Positions 26,964 through 36,509 of a stretch of 64,000 nucleotides of DNA are shown one piece after another. The DNA comes from Planotetraspora silvatica (lineage in GTDB: Bacteria > Actinomycetota > Actinomycetes > Streptosporangiales > Streptosporangiaceae): contig NZ_BOOQ01000006.1 in NCBI RefSeq assembly GCF_016863315.1, positions 32,235 to 96,234 on the forward strand, given 5' to 3'. The notes under the pieces were generated by a model. It was given only the letters and a program-made list of their open reading frames with translations. It made no database searches and was not told where the DNA came from. The position numbers and the translations under genes are program-made. How positions within the stretch are numbered: the stretch's first letter is position 1; each line of letters begins with the position of its first letter.

Positions 26964-28261
26964 CACGAACCATCTCCGGCGTTCTCGTCGGTGTAGAGCG
27001 GGTGCTTCGCGGCCAGGGCCTCGACGCGTCCGCGCAGGTGGGCGATGGAGGACTCGTCGCCGTCGCCGATCAGGGCCGCCGCGATGACGTCGGAGACCTC
27101 CTGGAAGTCGGCGGCCTGGAATCCGCGCGTCGCGAGCGCGGGGGTCCCGATCCTGAGTCCGGAGGTGACCATCGGAGGGCGGGGGTCGAACGGCACGGCG
27201 TTGCGGTTGACGGTGATCCCGGCCGCGTGCAGCCGGTCCTCCGCCTGCCTGCCGTCCAGTTCGGACTCGCGCAGGTCGACCAGCACCAGGTGGACGTCCG
27301 TACCGCCGGAGATGACCCGCACGCCCGCCGCGGCGGCGTCGGGTTCGAGGAGGCGGGCGGCGAGGATGCGCGCCCCTTCGAGCGTGCGCCGCTGACGGTC
27401 GGCGAACCAGGCGCTCGCCGCGATCTTGAAGGAGACCGCCTTGGCCGCGATGACGTGTTCGAGCGGGCCGCCCTGCTGACCGGGGAACACCGCCGAGTTG
27501 ATCTTCTTGGCCAGTTCCTCCGAGGAGAGGATGACGCCGCCTCTCGGCCCGCCGAGGGTCTTGTGGGTGGTCGTCGTGACGACGTGGGCGTGCGGCACGG
27601 GGGAGGGGTGCAGCCCCGCGGCCACCAGGCCGGCGAAGTGGGCCATGTCGACCATGAGGTACGCCCCGACCTCGTCGGCGATCCGCCGGAAGGCCGCGAA
27701 GTCGAGGTGGCGGGGGTACGCCGACCAGCCCGCGATGATCAGCTTGGGCCGGTGCTCCCTGGCCAGCCGCTCCACCTCGTCCATGTCCACGAGGTTGTCG
27801 CTCTCCCGCACGTGGTAGGCGACCACGTTGTAGAGGCGGCCGGAGAAGTTGATCCGCATGCCGTGTGTCAGGTGGCCGCCGTGCGCGAGATCCAGCCCGA
27901 GGATCGTGTCGCCGGGCTCGAGCAGGGCCGCCATGACCGCCGCGTTGGCCTGGGCGCCCGAGTGCGGCTGCACGTTGGCCGCCTCCGCTCCGAACAGGCC
28001 CTTCACCCGGTCGATCGCCAGCCGCTCGATGACGTCGACGTGCTCGCAGCCGCCGTAGTAGCGCCGGCCCGGGTAGCCCTCGGCGTACTTGTTGGTCAGG
28101 ACGGACCCCTGCGCCCGCATGACCGACACCGGGGCGAAGTTCTCCGAGGCGATCATCTCGAGCGTGGACTGCTGGCGGTGCAGTTCGGCGCCGATCGCCG
28201 CCGCGACCTCGGGGTCGGCCTCGGCGAGCGGTATGTCGACCAGCGATTCGGGTGAGTTCAA
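26963..28261 (-). CDS. glyA: Serine hydroxymethyltransferase inside the sarcosine operon
   Basis: About 432 aa, a PLP enzyme interconverting glycine plus methylene-THF and serine. It has the family opening [39 protein letters not shown] (split over the active-site loop) and the PLP-lysine motif [15 protein letters not shown], with [13 protein letters not shown]. The TTG at 28261 is chosen because GGAGGA lies 6 bases upstream; an ATG at 28288 in the same frame has no ribosome site, so this is debatable. Its position between dmgO and soxB suggests a catabolic paralogue that turns the glycine and one-carbon unit made by its neighbours into serine. A housekeeping glyA is probably elsewhere. Confidence 0.93.
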   Translation of the reverse strand: MNSPESLVDIPLAEADPEVAAAIGAELHRQQSTLEMIASENFAPVSVMRAQGSVLTNKYAEGYPGRRYYGGCEHVDVIERLAIDRVKGLFGAEAANVQPHSGAQANAAVMAALLEPGDTILGLDLAHGGHLTHGMRINFSGRLYNVVAYHVRESDNLVDMDEVERLAREHRPKLIIAGWSAYPRHLDFAAFRRIADEVGAYLMVDMAHFAGLVAAGLHPSPVPHAHVVTTTTHKTLGGPRGGVILSSEELAKKINSAVFPGQQGGPLEHVIAAKAVSFKIAASAWFADRQRRTLEGARILAARLLEPDAAAAGVRVISGGTDVHLVLVDLRESELDGRQAEDRLHAAGITVNRNAVPFDPRPPMVTSGLRIGTPALATRGFQAADFQEVSDVIAAALIGDGDESSIAHLRGRVEALAAKHPLYTDENAGDGS

Positions 28262-28300
28262 GGCGGGTCCTCCAGAGGTGGTGCTCATGCGGCGACCGCG

Positions 28301-30718
28301 TCAGCCGCGGAGGCGTTCCATGGCGGGGTCGAACAGGGGTTCCTCGGCGACGACCGCGGCGATCCGCCGGTCGAAGTACCCGATGTGCACCACCTGGCCG
28401 GGGGTGGACAGCTCGGTGGGAAGCCAGGCGTAGGCGATGCCCTTGCCGATCGTGTAGCCGTAGGCCGCGCTCGTGACGTAGCCGACGCAGTGGTCGCCGT
28501 CGTACACCGGCTCCTTGCCCATGACCACGGCCTCGGGGCCGTCGATGGTCAGGCAGGTCAGGCGCCGCCGTACGTCCTGGCGGCGTTCGAGCAGGGCCTC
28601 GCGGCCGATGAAGTCGCCCTTGTCGGGCTTGACGGCGAAGGCGAGGCCCGCCTCGAAGGGATCGTGCTCGTAGGTCATGTCCGTGCCGAACGACCGGTAG
28701 CCCTTCTCCAGCCGGAGGCTGTTGAAGGCCCCGCGGCCGCCCGCGATGATCCCGTGCTCCTGGCCGGCCTCCCACAGGGTGTCCCAGAGCTTGGCGCCCA
28801 TGTCGGCGGTCGTGTAGAGCTCCCAGCCGAGTTCCCCGATGTAGGACAGCCGCAGCGCCGTGACGGGAACCGCCCCGACGTAGGCCTTCTTGCCGCGGAA
28901 GTAGCGGAAGCCGTCCTTGGAGAAGTCGCGCCCGGCCAGTGGCGCCACGACCTCACGGGCACGGGGCCCCCAGATGCCGATACAACACGTCCCGGCCGTG
29001 ATGTCGCGGACGACGACCGTGCCGTCGGCGTGCCGGTGGAACCAGTCCAGGTCCAGGTTGCCGTTGGCGCCCACCTGGTAGTGGTCGCGGCCCAGCCTCG
29101 CGATGGTGACGTCGCTGCGGATGCCGCCGTCCTCGTCGAGCAGCAGGCAGTACGTCACCGAGCCGACGGACTTGTCGACGTCGCCGGTCGACAGGCGCTG
29201 GAGGAAGGCCGTGGCTCCGGGCCCGCTGACCTCGATGCGCTTGAGCGCCGACATGTCGTACACGGCCACGGACTCGCGGGACGCCTGGGCCTCCGCGCCG
29301 ACGATGGGCGACCAGTGGCGGGACGCCCAGTCGCCGGGGTGGGGGATGTCCCTGCCGTCGGCCAGGCCGGCGTTGGCGCCGTACCACTGGGGCCGCTCCC
29401 AGCCGGTCGCCTCCAGGAAGTACGCGCCGAGCTCGCGCTCGCGGGTGTGGAAGGGGCTGGTCCGCAGCGGCCGGAGGTCCGCCGGGGGCTCCAGCGGATG
29501 GATGATGTCGTAGACCTCGACGTAGTTCTGGCAGTCGCGGGCCAGGACGTAGTCGGGGGCGAGCTGGTGTTGCTCGAACCGGTTCACGTCGCACTCGTGC
29601 AGGTCGAACGAGGAGCAGTGGCCGTCGGCCAGCCACTCGGCCATGGCCCTGCCGACGCCGGCCGAGTGCGTCACCCACACGGCCTCGGCCACCCAGAAGC
29701 CCTTGACCTCGGGGGACTCGCCGAGCAGCGGCATGTTGTCGGTCGTGAAGGAGAACAGCCCGTTGATGCCCTCCTCGACCTTGGCGTCGCGCGTGTCCGG
29801 CAGCAGCGACCGGGTCTCGGCCCAGGCGGGCGCGAAATCGTCCTCGGTGAAGGTCAGCACCGAGGGCATGACCTCCGCCTCGCCGAAGGGCAGGATCTCG
29901 TCGGAGGTGATCGGCAGGGGGCGATGGCCGTAGTAGCCGATGCCCAGCCGGTCGAACCGTTCGCGGTAGTAGAGGTCGGCGTCCTGGTGCCGCAGGATCG
30001 GTCGGACGGCCTCGTCGGCCTGGCCTTCGAGAGCGGCGACGGGGCCGGTCCAGGCGAGCTGGTGCGCGAGCGGCGTGAGGGGGAGCGTCATGCCCGCCAT
30101 GCGGGCGACCTTGGGCCCCCAGATTCCGGCGCAGCAGACCACGATGTCCGCGGGGATCTCGCCCTGGTCGGTCACGACTCCGGTGACCCGGCCGTCTTCG
30201 TTGCGGATGTCGAGGACCTCGTGCCGGTCGAGGACGCGGACACCGCGCTCGCGTGCGCGTTCGAGCTGGACGTCGACCGCGCGGACGGCCTTGGCCAGGC
30301 CGTCGGTGGGGACGAACAGCCCGCCGAGCACCCGGTCGGCGGACAGGAGGGAGTGCCGCTCGACGCATTCCTCGGGGGTCAGCAGGTGCGCTTCCAGGCC
30401 CCAGGCGGTGGCCCAGCCGTGGCGCCTGCGCAGTTCGACGAGGCGCTCGGGCGTGGTGGCGACCTCGAGTCCGCCCACCTGGAGGAAACAGCCGAGCGCG
30501 CTCAGCTTCTCGACCGTGTACCTGGCCATCTCGGTCATGGTCTTGGACGAGTTCGTCTGGAAGACCAGGCCGGGGGCGTGGGACGACGAGCCGCCCGTGG
30601 CCGGAACCGGGCCCTGGTCGACGACCGTGATCTCGGTCCAGCCCTTGGCGGAGAGCTCTTCGGCGAGGGCGGCCCCGACGACTCCGGCTCCGATGATGAC
30701 GACGCGCGGGCCAGCCAT
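28301..30718 (-). CDS. dmgO: Dimethylglycine oxidase / dehydrogenase (FAD plus GcvT domains)
   Basis: This 805-aa two-domain enzyme is close in length and layout to Arthrobacter dimethylglycine oxidase. The N-terminal half is a D-amino-acid-oxidase-like FAD module ([18 protein letters not shown], the DMGO-like [20 protein letters not shown] and [14 protein letters not shown]). From about residue 430 comes a GcvT-type folate domain ([47 protein letters not shown]). It converts dimethylglycine to sarcosine and passes the one-carbon unit to THF. ATG 30718 follows GGAGGTG at 6 bases. It heads the dmgO-glyA-soxBDAG operon; the CGCAACAGC element lies 44 bases upstream and the 53-bp array beyond that. 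Confidence 0.88.
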   Translation of the reverse strand: MAGPRVVIIGAGVVGAALAEELSAKGWTEITVVDQGPVPATGGSSSHAPGLVFQTNSSKTMTEMARYTVEKLSALGCFLQVGGLEVATTPERLVELRRRHGWATAWGLEAHLLTPEECVERHSLLSADRVLGGLFVPTDGLAKAVRAVDVQLERARERGVRVLDRHEVLDIRNEDGRVTGVVTDQGEIPADIVVCCAGIWGPKVARMAGMTLPLTPLAHQLAWTGPVAALEGQADEAVRPILRHQDADLYYRERFDRLGIGYYGHRPLPITSDEILPFGEAEVMPSVLTFTEDDFAPAWAETRSLLPDTRDAKVEEGINGLFSFTTDNMPLLGESPEVKGFWVAEAVWVTHSAGVGRAMAEWLADGHCSSFDLHECDVNRFEQHQLAPDYVLARDCQNYVEVYDIIHPLEPPADLRPLRTSPFHTRERELGAYFLEATGWERPQWYGANAGLADGRDIPHPGDWASRHWSPIVGAEAQASRESVAVYDMSALKRIEVSGPGATAFLQRLSTGDVDKSVGSVTYCLLLDEDGGIRSDVTIARLGRDHYQVGANGNLDLDWFHRHADGTVVVRDITAGTCCIGIWGPRAREVVAPLAGRDFSKDGFRYFRGKKAYVGAVPVTALRLSYIGELGWELYTTADMGAKLWDTLWEAGQEHGIIAGGRGAFNSLRLEKGYRSFGTDMTYEHDPFEAGLAFAVKPDKGDFIGREALLERRQDVRRRLTCLTIDGPEAVVMGKEPVYDGDHCVGYVTSAAYGYTIGKGIAYAWLPTELSTPGQVVHIGYFDRRIAAVVAEEPLFDPAMERLRG

Positions 30719-30752
30719 GTACACCTCCGTCGTTGCGCATGTCGAAACGTCA

Positions 30753-30770
30753 TGCGCGTCCCGCAACAGC
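30753..30770 (-). promoter_or_regulatory. Shared operator-like element upstream of dmgO
   Basis: TGCG-N5-CGCA (30753-30765) extended by ACAGC gives CGCAACAGC at 30762-30770. The same 9-mer in the same orientation to the gene occurs before betA (34417-34425) and before the Rieske ferredoxin gene (38081-38089). Extra inverted arms GCGCAT/ATGCGC surround it (30735-30756). It is the best candidate site for the cluster's IclR regulator. Confidence 0.5.
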
Positions 30771-30845
30771 GTCCTATTCACCCCATATGCCTGTCAAGAA
30801 CATCCTTCTCCCGTAAATCCCCCTCCCTTTCCCGCCCCTTCCCGC

Positions 30846-31248
30846 GTGATCATGCACAGGTTCGGCGGAATGCCTGCCGACCCGCGCAAACCTCGGTCGT
30901 GATCATGCACAAGTTCGGAATCATGCCCGTCTACCGGCGGAGATTCATTTCGTGATCATGCGCGAGCGGCTTTGCATGATCACGTCAGCTATTAGCGCTG
31001 ATCAGGCCGTACGTCTGCGAATCTGCGCATGATCACGGCATGGATTCGGGCAGGGCAACCCGTCTGCGGCCGAACCCGTGCATGATCACGGCGGAGGTTC
31101 GTGCAGGTCAACGCGGCCATCGCCGAACCTGTGCATGATCACGACCGAGGTTTGCGCGGGTCGGCAGGCATGTCGCCGAAGGTGTGCATGATCACGGAGT
31201 GGGTTTGGGCAGGCAGACGGGCGTGATCACGAATGTGTGCATGATCAC
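30846..31248. repeat. 53-bp-periodic intergenic repeat array with orientation switch
   Basis: Nine copies of a 12-bp core lie at an exact 53-bp pitch. Three are forward, GTGATCATGCAC-type, starting at 30846, 30899 and 30952. Six are inverted, GTGCATGATCAC-type, ending at 30983, 31036, 31089, 31142, 31195 and 31248. A partial GTGATCAC lies at 31223-31230. Outside the core, neighbouring units are about 70% alike, with a second conserved block TCGCCGAA. 30846-30918 and 31123-31195 are near-perfect inverted arms (49 of the first 53 positions match). It fills the 549-bp gap between betB and dmgO, with no gene in it. Not CRISPR-like, since the spacers are themselves related. Role unknown. Confidence 0.9.
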
Positions 31249-31267
31249 GCCCGAGGGGTGGAGGGGG

Positions 31268-32734
31268 TTAGGGGGTGAACCAGTTTTGGGGGGTGGGGGA
31301 GATGTTCTGCCAGATGTGCTTGGGTTCGCGGTATTCGTTGAGGCCGGTCGGGCCCAGCTCCCGCCCGACGCCTGACTGCTTGAATCCGCCCCACTCCGCC
31401 TGTGGCACATAGGGGTGGTAGTCGTTGATCCACACGGTTCCGTGGCGGAGGCGCCGGGCCACCCGTGCGGCCTTGCCCGCGTCCTGGGTCCACACCGCGC
31501 CCGCCAGGCCGTAGTCGGTGTCGTTGCCCAGCCTGACCGCCTCGTCCTCGTCGCGGAAGCGCTCGACCGTCAGCACGGGGCCGAACGACTCCTCCCGGAC
31601 CACTCGCATCTCCCTGTGGCACTCGTCGAGCACGGTCGGCGGGTAGAAGTTGCCCTTCCCCGGCAGCCGCTGCCCGCCACAGCGCAGCACGGCGCCCTCG
31701 GCCACGCCGGCCGCCACGTAGGCCTCGACCTTGGCCAGGTGCGCCGCCGAGATCAGCGGTCCGGTCTCCGCCTCGGAGTCGAACGGCCCGCCCAGCCTGA
31801 TCCGCGAGGCCCGCCGTACGACCTCGTCGACGAACGCGTCGTGCAGCGAGTCCTCGACGAGCAGGCGCGCGCCCGCCGAGCAGACCTGTCCCGAGTGGAG
31901 GAAGACGGCGGTGAGCGCGAAGTCGACGGCGGCCTCGAAGTCGGCGTCGGCGAAGACGATGTTGGGGTTCTTGCCGCCGAGTTCCAGGGCGACCTTCTTC
32001 ACCGTCGCGGCCGCGGAGGCCATGATGACCCGCCCCGTGGCGAGTCCGCCGGTGAAGGACACCATGTCGACGTCCGGGTGGTCCGCGAGCGGGGCGCCCA
32101 CCGAGGCTCCCGCGCCGAGCACGAGGTTGGCCACGCCCTCGGGCAGCCCGGCCTCCTCCAGCAGCCGCATGAGCATGATGGCCGTGGACGGCGTGAGCTC
32201 ACTCGGCTTCAGGACGAACGTGTTGCCGGTGACGAGCGCGGGGGCGACCTTCCACGACGTCTGCAGCAGCGGGTAGTTCCAGGGCGTGATGAGCCCGCAC
32301 ACGCCGACCGGCTCGTACACGACCCGGCTGATCGCGTCGTCACGACCGGTGTCGATCACGCGCCCGGCGTCGGTCCCGGCGAGGCCGCCGAAATAGCGGA
32401 AGCACTTCACCACGTCGTCGACGTCGTACTCGCTCTCCACCAGCCGCTTGCCGGTGTCGAGCGACTCGGCCGTGGCGATCTCCTTGCGGTCGCGCTCCAG
32501 GAGGTCGGCCACGCGCAGCAGCAGCGCTCCGCGTTCCCGCTCGGGCGTCCCCGGCCACGGTCCTTCGTCGAACGCGGCCCGCGCCGCGGCGATGGCCAGC
32601 TCGGTGTCGTCACGAGTCGCCTCGGCGACCGTCGTCACGAGCCCGCCGTCGGCCGGCGAAAGGATCTCGCGGCTGCCGCCCGCGACCGGCTCCCGCCAGG
32701 TCCCGCCGATGTAGAGATCTTTCAACGTGCTCAC
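31268..32734 (-). CDS. betB: Betaine aldehyde dehydrogenase
   Basis: This 488-aa NAD(P)-dependent aldehyde dehydrogenase oxidises betaine aldehyde to glycine betaine. It has the ALDH motifs [10 protein letters not shown] (about residue 150), [23 protein letters not shown], the catalytic Glu in LELGGKNP (about 257), the catalytic Cys in [15 protein letters not shown] (about 291) and the C-terminal FGPVLTV. The GTG at 32734 overlaps the betA stop (GTGA). Substrate assignment rests mainly on the pairing with choline dehydrogenase. The stop lies 20 bp from the edge of the 53-bp array. Confidence 0.9.
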   Translation of the reverse strand: MSTLKDLYIGGTWREPVAGGSREILSPADGGLVTTVAEATRDDTELAIAAARAAFDEGPWPGTPERERGALLLRVADLLERDRKEIATAESLDTGKRLVESEYDVDDVVKCFRYFGGLAGTDAGRVIDTGRDDAISRVVYEPVGVCGLITPWNYPLLQTSWKVAPALVTGNTFVLKPSELTPSTAIMLMRLLEEAGLPEGVANLVLGAGASVGAPLADHPDVDMVSFTGGLATGRVIMASAAATVKKVALELGGKNPNIVFADADFEAAVDFALTAVFLHSGQVCSAGARLLVEDSLHDAFVDEVVRRASRIRLGGPFDSEAETGPLISAAHLAKVEAYVAAGVAEGAVLRCGGQRLPGKGNFYPPTVLDECHREMRVVREESFGPVLTVERFRDEDEAVRLGNDTDYGLAGAVWTQDAGKAARVARRLRHGTVWINDYHPYVPQAEWGGFKQSGVGRELGPTGLNEYREPKHIWQNISPTPQNWFTP

Positions 32735-34365
32735 TTCACCTTCTGGTGACGGTAGAACTCGACCGGCTCGGCGGGCAGGGGGGTGTTGCCGAGGATCAGG
32801 TCGGCGGACTTCTCCGCCAGCATCATCACCGGGGCGTATATGTTCCCGTTGGTCACGTACGGCATGGCGGACGCGTCCACCACCCGCAGCCCCTCCAGGC
32901 CGTGCACCCGCATGGTCAGCGGGTCGATGACGGAGAGCTCGTCGACGCCCATCCGCGCCGTGCACGAGGGGTGCAGCGCGGTCTCGCCGTCCCTGGCCAC
33001 CCAGTCGAGGATCTCCTGGTCGGTCGAGACGGAAGGACCCGGCGACAGCTCTCCCGCGTTGTACCGGCCCATCGCGGGCTGGTTGAGGATGTCACGGGCC
33101 ACCCGCACGGCCTCGACCCACTCGCGCCGGTCCTGGTCGGTGGACAGATAGTTGAACCGGAGCGCGGGGTGTTCCCGGGGGTCGGTGCTCTTGATCTTCA
33201 CGGAGCCGCGGGCGTCGGAGTACATGGGCCCGATGTGCACCTGATACCCGTGCCCGCCCGCGGGCGAGCTGCCGTCGTAGCGCACGGCGACGGGCAGGAA
33301 GTGGAACATCAGGTTCGGGTACTCGACGTCCTCGTTGCTCCGGGTGAACCCGCCGGCCTCGAAGTGGTTGCTCGCTCCCGGACCCTTGCGCAGGAACAGC
33401 CACTGCGCCCCGATCCACGGCCGGTTGCGCAGCTTCATCGCCGGCTGCAGCGAGACGGGCTCCTTGCAGCCGTACTGGATGTAGACCTCCAGATGGTCCT
33501 GCAGGTTCTCCCCGACGCCCGGCAGGTCGTGGACGACGTCGACGCCGAGCGCCTTCAGCTCCGCGGCGTTGCCGACGCCGGAGAGCTGAAGCAGCTGGGG
33601 CGAGTTGATCGCGCCGCCGCAGAGGATCACCTCGCCGGCCCGGACGGTCTTGCCGTTGTACTCGACGCCGACCGCCCGCTTCCCCTCGAAGAGGATCTTC
33701 GTGACGAACGCCCGGGTCTTGATCTCCAGGTTGGGCCGGTTCTTCACCGGGTGGAGGTAGGCGCGGGCGGCCGACAGGCGGCGTCCGCGCCGGACGTTGC
33801 GGTCGAAGCGGGCGAAGCCCTCCTGCCGGTACCCGTTCACGTCGTCCGTCAGCGGGTAGCCCGCCTCCTGGACGGCCTCGAAGAACGCCGAGAACAGCGG
33901 GTTGCGCACCGGCCCGCGCTCGAGCACCAGCGGGCCGTCGTGCCCGCGCATGGGGTCGTCCGCGTCGGCCGCGAGGCAGGTCTCCATGCGCTTGAAGTAC
34001 GGCAGGCAGTGGGCGAAGTCCCACGTCTCCATGCCGGGGTCGGCTCCCCAGCGCTCGTAGTCCAGGGGGTTGCCGCGCTGGAAGATCATCCCGTTGATGC
34101 TGCTGGAGCCGCCCAGCACCTTGCCCCTGGCGTGGTAGATCCGGCGGCCGTTCATGTGCGGCTCGGGCTCGGACTCGTACTTCCAGTCGTAGAAGCGGCT
34201 GCCGATCGGAAAGGTCAGCGCCGCGGGCATGTGGATGAAGACGTCCCACGGATAGTCCGGTCTGCCGGCCTCCAGCACGAGCACCCGGTTCGACGGGTCG
34301 GCCGACAACCGGTTCGCTAAAGCGCTGCCGGCCGATCCACCGCCGACTATGACAAAGTCGTACAT
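32731..34365 (-). CDS. betA: Choline dehydrogenase (GMC oxidoreductase)
   Basis: This 544-aa GMC flavoenzyme oxidises choline to betaine aldehyde, and often further. It has the FAD motif [18 protein letters not shown] at the N-terminus, GMC signature 1 ([20 protein letters not shown]) and signature 2 ([15 protein letters not shown]). The C-terminal active site includes HPSCTARMG (catalytic His) and [26 protein letters not shown] 34365 has GGGAGG 7 bases upstream. First gene of betA-betB, divergent from the IclR gene with only 98 bp between them, which includes the shared operator. Confidence 0.92.
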   Translation of the reverse strand: MYDFVIVGGGSAGSALANRLSADPSNRVLVLEAGRPDYPWDVFIHMPAALTFPIGSRFYDWKYESEPEPHMNGRRIYHARGKVLGGSSSINGMIFQRGNPLDYERWGADPGMETWDFAHCLPYFKRMETCLAADADDPMRGHDGPLVLERGPVRNPLFSAFFEAVQEAGYPLTDDVNGYRQEGFARFDRNVRRGRRLSAARAYLHPVKNRPNLEIKTRAFVTKILFEGKRAVGVEYNGKTVRAGEVILCGGAINSPQLLQLSGVGNAAELKALGVDVVHDLPGVGENLQDHLEVYIQYGCKEPVSLQPAMKLRNRPWIGAQWLFLRKGPGASNHFEAGGFTRSNEDVEYPNLMFHFLPVAVRYDGSSPAGGHGYQVHIGPMYSDARGSVKIKSTDPREHPALRFNYLSTDQDRREWVEAVRVARDILNQPAMGRYNAGELSPGPSVSTDQEILDWVARDGETALHPSCTARMGVDELSVIDPLTMRVHGLEGLRVVDASAMPYVTNGNIYAPVMMLAEKSADLILGNTPLPAEPVEFYRHQKVK

Positions 34366-34407
34366 GTCTGCCTCCCGGGCAGGATGATATTGGTCTGTGC
34401 AATGGGG

Positions 34408-34425
34408 TGCGTAATTCGCAACAGC
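34408..34425. promoter_or_regulatory. Operator-like element between betA and the IclR gene
   Basis: TGCG-TAATT-CGCA (34408-34420) is a 13-bp dyad. Its right arm extends to CGCAACAGC (34417-34425), the element also found before dmgO and the ferredoxin gene. It sits 43 bp before the betA start and 39 bp before the IclR start, so one bound dimer could control both directions. Confidence 0.55.
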
Positions 34426-34463
34426 CGGGCCGTCCTGTCCAGCTCGCGCGCTACAGTCCGGCT

Positions 34464-35252
34464 ATGGCCGAAGAATCTTCCAGTGCCCGAGCCGAAGGCG
34501 GTGGCGTCCAGTCCGTCGATCGCGCCATCAGCATCCTGGAGATCCTTTCGCGCCGGCGCGAGGCCGGCGTGAGCGAGATCGCCCTGGAGATCGCGGTGCA
34601 CAAGTCGACGGCGTTTCGCCTGCTCGGCGCGCTGGAGGCCCGGGGTCTGGTGGAGCAGGCCGAGGACCGGGGCAAGTACCGCCTCAGCTTCGGGCTCGTC
34701 CGCCTCGCCGGAGGGGTCGCGGCCAGACTCGACCTCACACAGCAGAGCCGTCCGGTGTGCCGTCGTCTCGCCGACGAGATCGGCGAGACGGTGAACCTGG
34801 CCGTCGCCCGCTCCCACTACGCGGTCAACCTCGACCAGGTACGCGGCCCGTCCGCGGTCACCGCCCACAACTGGGTCGGGCAGCTCACCCCGCTGCACGC
34901 CACCTCGAGCGGCAAGGTGCTGCTCGCCCACCTGGACGAACAGCAGCGCGACGAGCTGCTCGGCGTCTCGGGACTCGAGCGGTACACGCCCGGCACGATC
35001 ACCTCGGCCGAGCAGCTGAGGTCGGAGCTCGACGAGGCCAGGCGGCGGGGATACGCGGTGACCGTGGAGGAGTTCGAGATCGGGCTGAACGCCATCGCGG
35101 CCCCCATCCGATCTCACGACGGCGAGGTGGTCGCCGCCGTCAGCGCCTCGGGCCCGGCGTACCGCTTCAGTGAGAAGCGGATGCACGCGCTCGCGCCGAC
35201 CCTCATCGCCGGAGCGGATGACATCAGCCGCCGCATGGGATACGGCGGCTGA
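34464..35252 (+). CDS. IclR-family regulator of choline/betaine catabolism
   Basis: This 262-aa protein has an N-terminal winged helix-turn-helix (VQSVDRAISILEILSRR, VSEIALEIAVHKSTAFRLLGALEARGLV) and a C-terminal IclR effector domain (HATSSGKVLLAHL, TPGTITSAEQL, FEIGLNAIAAPIRS). The ATG at 34464 is the start of family-like sequence; a GTG at 34407 in the operator is unlikely. Divergent from betA and convergent with gbcA, it is placed to govern the whole cluster. The repeated CGCAACAGC elements are its likely sites. The effector could be choline, betaine or a later intermediate. Confidence 0.88.
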   Translation: MAEESSSARAEGGGVQSVDRAISILEILSRRREAGVSEIALEIAVHKSTAFRLLGALEARGLVEQAEDRGKYRLSFGLVRLAGGVAARLDLTQQSRPVCRRLADEIGETVNLAVARSHYAVNLDQVRGPSAVTAHNWVGQLTPLHATSSGKVLLAHLDEQQRDELLGVSGLERYTPGTITSAEQLRSELDEARRRGYAVTVEEFEIGLNAIAAPIRSHDGEVVAAVSASGPAYRFSEKRMHALAPTLIAGADDISRRMGYGG

Positions 35253-35257
35253 GCCGT

Positions 35258-35286
35258 CCGGCGATCCTGAAAAGATCACTCGCCGG
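35258..35286. terminator. Hairpin between convergent IclR and gbcA genes
   Basis: CCGGCGA (35258-35264) pairs with TCGCCGG (35280-35286). An inner GATC pair shortens the loop, which holds CTGAAAA. It sits in the 42-bp gap between the two stops and could terminate both transcripts. Confidence 0.5.
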
Positions 35287-35294
35287 CCCGCCGG

Positions 35295-36425
35295 CTAGGC
35301 GAGCGTCGTGCCCAGGCGGTCGAGCACCCACTCGTGGAAGCCGCCGATGTGGTGCTCGCTCGGCACGAGCACCCCGCCCTTGGCGTACGCGCGGGAGCCC
35401 ATTCCGAGCTGGGTCCGCTCGCAGGCCTCGAAGTCCTGCACGTTGACCCGGTGGAACAGCTCGATGGACGAGTCGAGGTCGCGGCCGCTGTCGACCACGT
35501 CCTTACGGAACAGCCAGTCGCACTCGACCACCGTGCGGTCCACCGCGAGCGGGAACATCCGGTGCAGGATCACGTGGTCGGGCACGAGGTTGACGAACAC
35601 CAACGGCCTGACCGTGAGCCCGTAGTAGCGGCGATCCTGGTCCTCGCTGACTCCGTCGATCCGGTCGGCGCCGACCGAGCCGTCCACCGTGAAGCCCTCG
35701 ACGTCTTCGCCGAACTCGGCCCCGTGGCCCACGGACAGCTGCGTGGCGAGCCCTTCGGCGAACTCCGGGATCACCTCGGTGAGCTCCGGGTGGATCGTCG
35801 CGCAGTGGTAGCACTCCATGAAGTTCTCGACGATGAGCTTCCAGTTGGACTTCACGTCGTAGACGGTCCGCCGGGCCAGCCCGAGGTCCTCGATGCCGTA
35901 GTTGTGGATGGAGTCGAGGTCGCCGAGCCGTTCCACGACCTGGCCCTGCACCTCCTCCTCGAACGGCGTGGGCTCGTCGGAGAGGTTGACCCACACGTAC
36001 CCGAGCCACTCCCGGACGTGGACGTTGATCAGGCCGTACTCGACCCGGTCGATGTCCGGCATCTTGGTGAGGTTGGGGGCGGCGATGAGCTTGCCCTCGA
36101 GGTCGTACGTCCACGCGTGGTAGGGGCACTGGAAGGCCCGCTTGACCTCGCCGCGCTCCTCGGTCTTGATCCGTGCGCCGCGGTGGCGGCAGACGTTGAG
36201 GAACGCCCGGATGGAGTTGTCGCGCGCCCGCGTGACGAGCACGCTCTCCCGGCCCACCTGAACCGTCTTGAACGCGCCCGGCTTGGCCAGGTCGGCGGCG
36301 CGGACGACGCAGACCCACATCGACTCGAAGACGTGAGCCTGCTCGAGGGCGAAGATGTTCTCGTCGGTGTAGTGACCGCCGGGCAGAGTGGCGATCACGC
36401 TCGGGGGCAGGCTCCTCGTGGTCAC
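35295..36425 (-). CDS. gbcA: Rieske oxygenase alpha subunit, glycine-betaine demethylase type
   Basis: This 376-aa terminal oxygenase has a Rieske 2Fe-2S site, C79-x-H81 and C100-x2-H103 (CRHRG and CPYHAW). The mononuclear iron site lies in NFMECYHCATIHPEL (His207, His212) with a later Asp. It resembles GbcA/choline-monooxygenase-type oxygenases and should demethylate glycine betaine to dimethylglycine, releasing formaldehyde. GTG 36425 has AAGGAGG 5 bases upstream. It is the third gene of ferredoxin-reductase-oxygenase on the minus strand. The substrate is inferred from context: betaine is made by BetAB and dimethylglycine is consumed by DmgO. Confidence 0.88.
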   Translation of the reverse strand: MTTRSLPPSVIATLPGGHYTDENIFALEQAHVFESMWVCVVRAADLAKPGAFKTVQVGRESVLVTRARDNSIRAFLNVCRHRGARIKTEERGEVKRAFQCPYHAWTYDLEGKLIAAPNLTKMPDIDRVEYGLINVHVREWLGYVWVNLSDEPTPFEEEVQGQVVERLGDLDSIHNYGIEDLGLARRTVYDVKSNWKLIVENFMECYHCATIHPELTEVIPEFAEGLATQLSVGHGAEFGEDVEGFTVDGSVGADRIDGVSEDQDRRYYGLTVRPLVFVNLVPDHVILHRMFPLAVDRTVVECDWLFRKDVVDSGRDLDSSIELFHRVNVQDFEACERTQLGMGSRAYAKGGVLVPSEHHIGGFHEWVLDRLGTTLA

Positions 36426-36509
36426 GCCGCCTCCTTCGCGGGCCGCGCTCCGGTGGACGCTCCGGTCGATGCGCCGGCCGTTGGCTGGTTCACATGCACT
36501 CCCTATCCC

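Noticed and set aside
28301..30718. Aminomethyltransferase of the glycine cleavage system (GcvT)
   Set aside because: The folate domain is GcvT-like, but an N-terminal FAD oxidase module of about 400 residues and the operon identify dimethylglycine oxidase.
30846..31248. CRISPR array
   Set aside because: The repeat core is only 12 bp, the intervening sequences are related to each other, and orientation switches midway. No cas gene is near.
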